DNA of 64,000 nt from Spiroplasma melliferum (GTDB lineage Bacteria > Bacillota_I > Bacilli_A > Mycoplasmatales > Mycoplasmataceae). The notes under the pieces were generated by a model. That model made no database searches. It saw only the letters and a list, made by a program, of their open reading frames with translations, and was not told the origin of the DNA. Made by a program: the position numbers and the translations under genes. Shown one piece after another: positions 58,243 through 64,000 of the stretch (position 1 is the first letter of the stretch; every line of letters starts with the position of its first letter). The stretch is from positions 310,001 through 374,000 of the forward strand of contig CP029202.1 of NCBI GenBank assembly GCA_005222125.1, given 5' to 3'.

Positions 58243-58316
58243 TAATTTACACCCTCCTTAAGGATATATAGTATAATTATAACATTGAAGATAATTTAAA
58301 AAGAAAGGATAAAAAT

Positions 58317-58568
58317 ATGAAAAAGATACTTAGCATTTTAGGAACAATATGATTAACAGCAACAAGTACAACATCATTAATTAGTTGTGAAAAACCAAAA
58401 TCAGATAATAATAATGAAAACGGGGGGAATAATAAACTTACACCAAACACCAAACCCGAACCACAAGAGCCACCAAAAAATAGTAATTGAAAATTAATTA
58501 CCGATTATAATTCTTTTGAAAATAATATTTATTATCAACATTATTTTCAAAAGAATTATAATCGGTAA
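58317..58568 (+). pseudogene. Truncated lipoprotein fused to phage-gene sequence
   Basis: 83 codons. A full lipoprotein signal with cysteine at residue 24 (TTSLISC) and a low-complexity linker (DNNNENGGNN, PNTKPEPQEPP) is followed by NWKLITDYNSFENN, a segment also encoded in the same order by the minus-strand phage gene 58498-59118. The fusion point is the left edge of a perfect 43-bp inverted repeat, and a stop comes soon after. A ribosome site (AAAGGA) and the shared divergent promoter region are intact, so a short lipoprotein could still be made. Confidence 0.7.
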
Positions 58569-58582
58569 TTAATTTTCAATTA
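58484..58582. repeat. Perfect 43-bp inverted repeat, 13-base loop
   Basis: 58484-58526 is the exact reverse complement of 58540-58582. The 3' ends of both convergent frames lie inside it. The arms contain no long T-run, so this does not look like an ordinary terminator. Confidence 0.92.
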
Positions 58583-59118
58583 TCTTCAATTAAATTAACT
58601 GTTTGTAAATCATTTATATTTGTTTTTAATTTATTTAACATTTGCGTTAAATTATATTTATTTGCAAATGAATAAATAAAATTAGTTAATTCTCTTAAAA
58701 ATTGTTTTTTATCAACATCATAAAATTTATTAATGTTATATTGTTTAACATAAGTATCTCAATTTTTATATAAATCCATAAATTTATAACTAGGTTTATC
58801 ATAAGAAACACCAGTTGAATAACTATCCTTTAAAAAATCTAAGTATCATTTATCGTTATAAGTTAATGATTTTGATGTTTTTAAAGTAGGATTAATAAAA
58901 TAATTGGTATCACTTCAATTTTCAAAAAAAGTGCTGCGTAAAAACATCGTATTAATAAAATCAGTTTCATTTATACCAGTTTCTACACTTCGCTTTGTTC
59001 TTGTTTTTTCTTCTGTTTGTTGTGATTGATGGTTTTGTTGTAATGTCATTGCTCCTAACGAGAAAAAAGAAATCAATAAAATTGGTACAAACGAAAATAA
59101 TACTAAAAACTTACGCAT
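58498..59118 (-). CDS. Plectrovirus secreted/virion protein, C-terminus truncated
   Basis: 206 residues. A signal peptide (FLVLFSFVPILLISFFSLGA) is followed by a Gln/Thr/Lys-rich linker and an Asn/Tyr/Asp-rich helical domain. It ends FENNVDNKYYFQKNYNR where the reading frame enters the second arm of the 43-bp inverted repeat, so the natural C-terminus is probably missing. Last gene of the minus-strand phage run, its start overlaps the previous stop by eight bases. By position and signal it may be the adsorption (pIII-like) protein; that is inference. No strong ribosome site. Confidence 0.7.
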
Positions 59119-59419
59119 TATTATCTACCAAATTATTTTTACGATTTTCTTTTATTAATTTAATAATTTCATTAAATAAATAACCATAAAAATAATGAAT
59201 TATTAAGATATATCATAATATATCAAATCATAAACCATAAATTATATAACCATTTATACCAGCATATTTCTCTTTTAATTCTCCAATCGTTGAAACTGTA
59301 TCTAAAATACATAAAAGCGTTAATGAAAAACTTATAATAAGATACAAAATTAAATCAACCCAAGAAATAAACAAACCATTTTGTTTCTTTTCTTTTTTAT
59401 TTTCTACATTACTTTTCAT
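59111..59419 (-). CDS. Plectrovirus two-helix membrane protein (102 aa)
   Basis: Starts at ATG 59419 with AGGAG eight bases upstream. A Lys-rich N-terminus precedes a helix at about 20-42 and a second at about 58-80, then a basic tail. TGA Trp codons at 59228 and 59213 are needed to reach the stop at 59111. The 3' end overlaps the next gene. Probable minor virion or assembly protein by context. Confidence 0.72.
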
Positions 59420-59430
59420 AAATTCAACTC

Positions 59431-59667
59431 CTAACTATATAATGTTTTTGAAATAATAAAACCAATAATATATAAACTTGATATTGTTAACATTAACGGA
59501 TGACTAAATAAAATCGCCATTTTACCAAAAATAGATAACAACCAAGTATCAGAATTATATAAATCCATAATAATATTTTTTGCTGATGTCAACTGATTAA
59601 TAATAACTGTAATAAAACCAGTTCCAAATATAGCGATTGCCGCTACTAATAAAACCAACTTAATCAT
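59431..59667 (-). CDS. Plectrovirus two-helix membrane protein (78 aa)
   Basis: AAGGAG lies upstream of ATG 59667. The first helix (residues 3-24, [20 protein letters not shown]) may serve as a signal-anchor; the second lies near 52-72. The centre is polar. Typical of small inner-membrane or minor coat proteins of filamentous phages. No family signature. Confidence 0.72.
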   Translation of the reverse strand: MIKLVLLVAAIAIFGTGFITVIINQLTSAKNIIMDLYNSDTWLLSIFGKMAILFSHPLMLTISSLYIIGFIISKTLYS

Positions 59668-59685
59668 ATAAAATCAACTCCTTAC

Positions 59686-60120
59686 TTATTTTTTTATTCG
59701 TTTAGTAGTATGAATTCTTTTAAACCCTTGTTCTCTTGTTTTTGCTTGTCTTGCTAAACTTGATAACTGTTGTTTATTGCGACTAACTTTAAATTGTTTT
59801 CGTTCTTTAATATGTTTTTGTAAACCTTGTTTAGTACTAGAAACACCCCGAACAGTAGCACCGTATAGTTTAGAACTATTAATAACACCACTTTTAACCG
59901 TTGAACCTAAATCGTTATAATTAGTTGATGTTCCGTGAATTGCATAAATAGATAATTTAATAATCATAAAAAAGATTAAAAAATAAGCAATTGTTATATT
60001 TGTCATTGGCAATTTAGTATTTCAAATTACATCAAAAACAAATAAAAAAGTATCAAAAATAAAACTAAAAATCTTATTTCAATTATCGTTATTAACGCTT
60101 TCACTTAATAAATTACTCAT
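59686..60120 (-). CDS. Plectrovirus membrane protein with basic tail (144 aa)
   Basis: The start is ATG 60120, 36 codons before an internal ATG, with AAGGAAAG upstream. Hydrophobic segments lie near 17-34 and 40-58; the remaining 85 residues are strongly basic with Lys/Arg/Gln (KHIKERKQFKVSRNKQ) and could contact phage DNA. The start overlaps the ATPase stop by eight bases, so the two are translationally coupled. Confidence 0.72.
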
Positions 60121-61126
60121 TTTTTATCTTTCCTTTCCCTTTTTTTGCTTTTAAATTTTCTTTCAAAATATCAATATCAAACAATTCTAAGCGTTGTTTA
60201 TTGTTTAATTTTGATATATCTTTTCAAAAGTATTCTTTTTTATTAATAACCTCATCGTTTTTCAAATCACGAACAAAACTTAATCAATGACTATCGTATT
60301 TATTAGCAAATTCAAGCGGAATAATTATCTTAAAAAACCGAATTCCCAAACCAACATCCGATTTATGTTTTGCTCGTTTACCTTCTGCTGTTCGTTCTAC
60401 TGATTTTGTTTTTCAAATTTCATAATCTGTAATATCTTGGAAAATACCAATTCGCATAACAAAACTACGATTAAAAATATTACCTAATTTTGATTTAACG
60501 GGTTTTTTCAATGAAATCGGAATAATAATACCACTTGCTAAATGACGAATATTATTTCACATCATACCCTCACGCTGTACGGTAAAAATCGCTCTATTTT
60601 TAAAATGTCTCGCTAAAACAATCCACACACTTTTACCACCATGAACTTTTTTAACTTCGTGGGGACTAGTTCCATCAATATATAAAAAACTTTCATCAAA
60701 CAAAATTAAACTATCATCAGGGGGAACTAATTTAGTTCTATCAGTAAAATCTAAATTATTAAAAGTTAAAAGTTTTATTGCATCATCTTCAATTGGATAA
60801 TTACTATAAATTTTATTTGTTAAAAGTTTCATAACTTGTGATAGAAAAGTTAAAAGCAATGTTTTACCAGTTCCTAATTTACCAATAATTACTGATAATG
60901 GATTATCTCAAATAAAGTAAACTAAACGAAAAACATTTAACTGATAAAAAATATTTTTTCAAACTCACCAAACAAAATAAACACATTGTAAGGCAAATAA
61001 TAGTCAAAATACTAAACCAGTATAATTTAATGAAATTATTCAAAGTAATAAATCAATTAAACTAAACAAAATCATTGAACCACTAATATAACAAAAGTTT
61101 ATTAAAAAAAATGTAAACTTTCTCAT
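60113..61126 (-). CDS. Plectrovirus assembly ATPase (Zot/pI-like)
   Basis: 337 residues. Two or three N-terminal hydrophobic segments up to about residue 70 are followed by Walker A GKLGTGKTLLLTF near 83 and a Walker B-like LILFDESFLYIDG near 140, then a basic C-terminus. This is the plan of Zot/pI morphogenesis ATPases of inoviruses and of the equivalent in Spiroplasma plectroviruses, which drive virion export through the membrane. Numerous TGA Trp codons. Start ATG 61126 shares one base with the upstream stop. Confidence 0.78.
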
Positions 61127-61329
61127 TATTTAAAATAACCAACTATTTTAAAAATCATTCACAATAAGAACCAAGTTAAAAACAAAATAACAATTCAAAT
61201 ACCAACCATTAAAGTTAAATATTCATTTTGTGTTAAATTTCAAGTTGTAATAGCTTCAACATTTGTTTTATCTATAAACAAAAAGACATAAATAAAAAAC
61301 TCTTTTAATTTTTCTCAATCATTTTGCAT
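61126..61329 (-). CDS. Plectrovirus small membrane protein (67 aa)
   Basis: ATG 61329 has GGAG nine bases upstream. Polar amphipathic N-terminus, one strong helix near 40-60 rich in TGA-coded Trp, and the short end KIVGYFK. The stop overlaps the ATPase start by one base (TAATG). Too short to identify by sequence; a minor coat or assembly protein by context. Confidence 0.7.
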
Positions 61330-61331
61330 AT

Positions 61332-61481
61332 TTAAAAACTCCACATTTTTTGAATAAGTTTAAAAAACATTCCAAAAAATAAAACTATAAATAATACAAA
61401 CGATAAAACATATAAAAATTCAGGGGCATTTGAACCAATAATATAACTAACAAATTGAACTCAATAATTATATAAACTCAT
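61332..61481 (-). CDS. Plectrovirus small membrane protein (49 aa)
   Basis: AGAGG lies eight bases before ATG 61481; the stop is two bases from the next start. A polar start with SLYNYWVQF is followed by a helix at about 22-40 and a basic end. Compact spacing with good ribosome sites supports a real gene despite the size. Confidence 0.66.
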
Positions 61482-61505
61482 TATAAAAACCTCTATAAAA
61501 AGTAT

Positions 61506-61847
61506 TTACCATATTCATTGATATTCAATTTCATAATTAAAATCTTTTATATTAATTTGAATAGGTTTTTTATAACATTGTTCATCATAAATTGATAAAA
61601 CACAATTCGACTCTTTTTTAAAACTTTTATAACATTTTTTACATAAGAATTTAATTTTATTTTTGCAAGAAAAAGATATATAAGAAACCTTAGATTTTAT
61701 AAAATTATTAGAACAACCAACTACTTTTAAATAATTTTTAATTAGATGATGAAAAATATAACCATTATCACATAATTTATAACCTTTATTTTTTTCGTAT
61801 TGTATTCTATTTTCTCTTTCTACTTCTTCTATTAATTTAATTTCCAT
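61506..61847 (-). CDS. Plectrovirus cysteine-containing protein (113 aa)
   Basis: The start is ATG 61847, which has GGAGG nine bases upstream; an earlier in-frame ATG at 61868 overlaps the preceding gene. Soluble and basic with cysteines near residues 26, 45, 61 and in LCKKCYKSF near 70, plus two more later, suggesting a zinc-binding fold. It may bind nucleic acid, for example as the phage ssDNA-binding or regulatory protein; this is inference from composition. Confidence 0.7.
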
Positions 61848-61848
61848 T

Positions 61849-62283
61849 TTATAATTCCTCCAAATCACGAATTAATTGTTCTACTTTTTCGTCATTTCAA
61901 TTTATTAAATTATTGTTGTTATTTGTTTTTACTTTTTTAGGTTCATTTTGAAATAATGCTTTATGCATACGCATAAAATAATTTTGTTTATATTGATTAT
62001 ATAAATTAATTAATTCTGTTCCAGTTAAATATTTTCAATCGTGTTGTTTTAAATTTTCATCATATTTTACAATGCGATAAGAATTATCATAAATCAAACC
62101 GATTGCTACTTGATCAGAATGTTTTTCACTCGAATAAATAAATTTATTACTCAATCAAAAACCAATATGGCGATTATGATTAGGTAAATTTATAAAACTT
62201 GCTTTATCTGTTTCAAAAACTATCAACTCTTTACGAATAAAATAATTTGCTATATTTTGATTTTTCTTAACAAAATTAATCAA
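61849..62283 (-). CDS. Plectrovirus soluble protein (144 aa), TTG start
   Basis: No ATG is available near the 5' end. TTG 62283 is favoured because AGGAG lies nine bases upstream; a second TTG overlaps the ribosome site. Soluble, with Asn-rich C-terminus ([16 protein letters not shown]). The stop lies one base from the next start. The intergenic repeat region upstream suggests this is the first gene of the second phage transcription block. No family recognised. Confidence 0.65.
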
Positions 62284-62317
62284 TTTTATCAACTCCTAAC
62301 TAATTATTTGTTTAATA

Positions 62318-62446
62318 AACAATGTTATATTTAATGTATATATATTGCTTATTTATTGATAAAAACATTGATTATTAACAATGTTATACATAATGCTAAT
62401 ATATTGTTTATTTAATGTTTAATAAACAATGTTATTAACAATGTTA
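62318..62446. repeat. Four iterated AACAATGTTA motifs
   Basis: Exact copies begin at 62318, 62377, 62425 and 62437. Copy two also forms a dyad with an upstream AACATTG. They lie in the 309-base phage intergenic region 62284-62592, in position to be protein-binding sites for replication or promoter control. Confidence 0.75.
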
Positions 62447-62468
62447 AATATATAAAATAGTAAAAATT

Positions 62469-62549
62469 GGCACACTGAAAAATACTATTAAGTTTTAAAG
62501 TAATAGTTATATAAAATAAATTAATAAAAAATAAATAAACTAGTGTGCC
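62469..62549. other. Nested inverted repeats in phage intergenic region
   Basis: GGCACACT (62469-62476) pairs with AGTGTGCC (62542-62549); inside, ACTATTA pairs with TAATAGT. The nested stem-loops could be the single-strand origin or packaging signal of the phage. Confidence 0.6.
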
Positions 62550-62571
62550 TTAGTTTTGTTTAAAATAACTT

Positions 62572-62591
62572 AGAATATAGTATTATATTCT
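62572..62591 (-). terminator. Hairpin after coat gene
   Basis: AGAATATA/TATATTCT with a four-base loop lies two bases past the coat stop on the minus strand; the following T-run is weak, so it may be an RNA-stability hairpin or partial terminator. Confidence 0.5.
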
Positions 62592-62592
62592 A

Positions 62593-62820
62593 TTAAAATC
62601 CTTTAACCATATGACGGAAAAAGTTTAATATCTTAATGATAATAAATAATCCAAATGGAATTAAAATAATTCACGCATCGCCTAAAAAGGTCATTAATTG
62701 CGGTAAAATACCATATACAGCATCTTTTACTTTACCCATTGCATTACCTAAACCAGTTCAAATAGAATTCATTCCATCACCAAAACCGATTTTTGTAACT
62801 GTTTCAGTTAATAAATTCAT
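62593..62820 (-). CDS. Probable plectrovirus major coat protein (75 aa)
   Basis: A very strong AGGAGG eight bases before ATG 62820. The small product is amphipathic: an N-terminal helix MNLLTETVTKIGFGDGM, a Gly-rich middle (TGLGNAMGKVKDAVYG), one membrane helix near 44-64 with TGA-coded Trp, and a basic end FFRHMVKGF that can bind DNA inside the filament. Size, charge layout, ribosome-site strength and a hairpin just after the gene fit the major coat protein of filamentous phages. The start overlaps the upstream stop by one base. Confidence 0.78.
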
Positions 62821-62969
62821 TATTTTCTATCCTCCTTTTTTTCAAGTTCTTTTTTTTCTTTTTTCTTACATTGAATTTGTCTAACTTTTTGATAAATTGA
62901 TAAGCCAATTCACGCAAAAATACCTAACAAAATCAAAATACTAAATATTCATGTTAATCATACTGGCAC
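62820..62969 (-). CDS. Plectrovirus small membrane protein (49 aa), GTG start
   Basis: GTG 62969 has GGAG seven bases upstream; there is no ATG in frame. A helix at about 3-22 with several TGA-coded Trp, then a Lys/Glu-rich tail. The stop overlaps the coat start (TAATG), so the two are coupled. Reading only with the standard code would hide this gene. Confidence 0.66.
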
Positions 62970-63010
62970 TATATAACTCCTTTCATAAATTAAAAAATTG
63001 AAATTTGCAA

Positions 63011-63095
63011 ACTCGCTCCGCTCGTTGTCGCTTTGCTCCATTAAAAACATTATTAAATAAATTATCCGCTAATAAATTACGCGGAATAATTTATT
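63011..63095. other. GC-rich tract and stem-loop in phage
   Basis: 63011-63039 is much richer in GC than the surroundings. Next to it, 63056-63069 pairs with 63081-63095 as a 14-bp stem with one bulged A, with an 11-base loop. It could be a replication or packaging signal of the ssDNA genome. Confidence 0.6.
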
Positions 63096-63098
63096 CTT

Positions 63099-63209
63099 TT
63101 ACTTTTTAATTTCAATATCTTTTGCAATCTTATTGACAATATTAATAACAATATCTTTGCCATATTTTTTCACTAACGACCGCAAAATAAAATATTGCTT
63201 TGTTTGCAT
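63099..63209 (-). CDS. Plectrovirus micro-protein (36 aa)
   Basis: ATG 63209 has AAGGAG eight bases upstream, and the frame is intact to TAA. The small basic product (QYFILRSLVKKYGKDIV onward) is amphipathic and Ile/Lys-rich without a full membrane helix. First gene after the phage promoter at 63234-63262. It is too short for motif identification, but spacing and ribosome site support it. Confidence 0.62.
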   Translation of the reverse strand: MQTKQYFILRSLVKKYGKDIVINIVNKIAKDIEIKK

Positions 63210-63233
63210 AATTTCAACTCCTTAATTAAAATA

Positions 63234-63262
63234 TTAATAAAATTTGTTTCTAAAACTGTAAA
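63234..63262 (-). promoter_or_regulatory. Candidate phage promoter
   Basis: On the minus strand TTTACA, a 17-base spacer and TATTAA, about 25 bases before the first phage start codon at 63209. The -35 has one mismatch to consensus and the -10 two. Confidence 0.5.
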
Positions 63263-63275
63263 TACCACAAAAGTA

Positions 63276-63314
63276 CAAAATGTGTGTGGTTTCTACAAAA
63301 ATTATTTCTAAATG
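63276..63314 (+). repeat. Right prophage junction: inverted arm and direct repeat
   Basis: 63276-63290 is the inverted partner of 57063-57077; 63298-63314 is the second copy of the 17-bp direct repeat. Confidence 0.85.
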
Positions 63315-63315
63315 A

Positions 63316-63321
63316 TAAAAT
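63316..63321 (+). promoter_or_regulatory. -10 box left by a split host promoter
   Basis: TAAAAT lies 17 bases after TTAACA when the prophage is removed in silico (57035-57056 joined to 63315). In the present sequence the matching -35 position reads CTACAA. Confidence 0.45.
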
Positions 63322-63377
63322 GACTATACAAAATTGAATACTATAAATTATTAAAATATTTAGAAAAGGAAAAACAT

Positions 63378-64000
63378 ATGAAAGAAAATAGCAAAAAATG
63401 GTGAATGATTAATTCAACATTAGTTTTAATGGTAACGGTTTTTGTCAGTTTTATTCTATATGTCTTATATCTTGGTTATTTAAGTCCAAGACCACTTGAG
63501 TTAGGGACAATTGTTACTAATCCTAATTTAAAAACCCTTAAAACTAATGGTTTACATGTTCCAAAAAAAATTCATATTAAAGAAAAACTAAAGCAACAAT
63601 TTCCGAATTTGAATATTAATAAAATAAAAATTAAAGATAAGATTAGTTCTTCTTCGGCAACACTTGTTTCAAGTGATTTTTCGTTTTATCGGGGGTCAGT
63701 GATTCTTTATTATACTCTCGATAAATCAATTGCTAATCACATTGATTTAAATCATCAATATGTTCCAAATAAAACTTGAGTACAAAATCGGGGTTATCGG
63801 GGATTATGAATTAGTAATAATATTGCAACAAAACTTGAACAAAATTTAACAAATGCTTTTTTAAGTCCGGCGAATTATACTAATTTGCCATTTTATGATC
63901 AAAAAACATTTATTTCTTATGATGAATTATTGGCATTTTTAGATGAACCGGTTCGTCGTTCTTGACAACAATTTATTAATCATTATTGTGCAACTTATCA
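63378..64000 (+). CDS. Single-pass ectodomain protein, 5' part
   Basis: The first 207 residues of a protein that runs past the window. AAAAGGA precedes ATG 63378. A short basic Trp-containing start is followed by one helix at about residues 12-33 and a polar presumed external part. The segment ATLVSSDFSFYRGSVILYYTL has the same helix-then-strand ending as modules in the 3306 lipoprotein and the 913-residue protein at 7744, so it may belong to the same broad surface family. Function unknown. Its promoter may have been altered by the prophage directly upstream. Confidence 0.75.

Larger units (their letters stand above)
57057..63297 (-). mobile_element. SpV1-type plectrovirus prophage, about 6.2 kb
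   Basis: Bounded by a 17-bp direct repeat and carrying a DDE transposase, a compact run of small membrane-protein genes with start/stop overlaps, a P-loop assembly ATPase with an N-terminal helix, and a strong candidate coat gene, all on the minus strand. This is the organisation of Spiroplasma plectroviruses (Inoviridae-like ssDNA phages), whose genomes are usually somewhat larger. No replication-initiator gene was recognised and one gene is truncated at a 43-bp inverted repeat, so this copy is probably defective. Exact ends between the repeats are inferred. Confidence 0.85.

Noticed and set aside
58484-58582. 43-bp palindrome as an ordinary bidirectional terminator
   Set aside because: It is far longer than the other terminators here, lacks flanking T-runs, and both arms are coding sequence shared by two genes.
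62318-62446. Possible CRISPR-like repeat array
   Set aside because: Repeats are ten bases with irregular spacing and no cas genes nearby; they fit iterons or operators better.

Overview
The window is AT-rich Mollicutes DNA and must be read with UGA as tryptophan (genetic code 4). Most long genes carry several in-frame TGA codons at positions where their families have Trp, and they look broken under the standard code. Gene content points to the genus Spiroplasma, probably the citri group: a resident SpV1-type plectrovirus, a trehalose PTS operon, expanded lipoprotein and ectodomain proteins, and no cell-wall genes. The species cannot be fixed from sequence alone. I saw no rRNA, tRNA or CRISPR array.

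Region 1 (1-5541) holds the 3' end of lpdA, a 680-aa membrane-anchored ectodomain protein and a 735-aa lipoprotein built of degenerate repeats. Region 2 (5578-14926) looks like one long transcription unit. It contains four small four-helix membrane proteins that share an N-terminal motif, a 913-aa ectodomain protein, a MoxR/RavA-type AAA+ ATPase, a VWA-domain (ViaA-like) protein, and a dimeric dUTPase whose start overlaps the VWA gene. This is the best candidate here for an undescribed multi-protein envelope system.

Region 3 (14924-25155) has ferredoxin, a tail-anchored protein, cmk-der-gpsA, a Q/N-rich membrane protein with an exact internal duplication, a Cof hydrolase, gpmI, a CPBP protease and, on the minus strand, an AlaX-type editing protein. 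Region 4 (25331-36133) has a secreted protein, RNase J and peptide deformylase (minus), then rsmD-gmk-rsmB-argS, a polytopic membrane protein, a BMP-type lipoprotein and a small membrane protein. Region 5 (36187-44849) has a Q/N/Y-rich membrane protein, hemW, pepV, a pair of related cysteine-rich zinc-finger-like proteins, a SpoU-type methyltransferase and engB.

Region 6 (44932-50655) is the trehalose unit: a LacI-type regulator, a perfect dyad operator beside the treB -10 box, treB (PTS EIIBC) and treA. A minus-strand membrane protein gene overlaps treA tail to tail. Region 7 (50838-57007) has an enlarged lgt, ferritin, a short secreted protein, RNase Y and ffh.

Region 8 (57040-63314) is a plectrovirus prophage of about 6.2 kb flanked by a 17-bp direct repeat and 15-bp inverted arms. 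It carries a DDE transposase, about a dozen compact minus-strand phage genes including a likely major coat protein and an assembly ATPase, and a perfect 43-bp inverted repeat that truncates one phage gene. It seems to have inserted into the spacer of the host promoter for the ectodomain gene that starts at 63378 and runs off the window.
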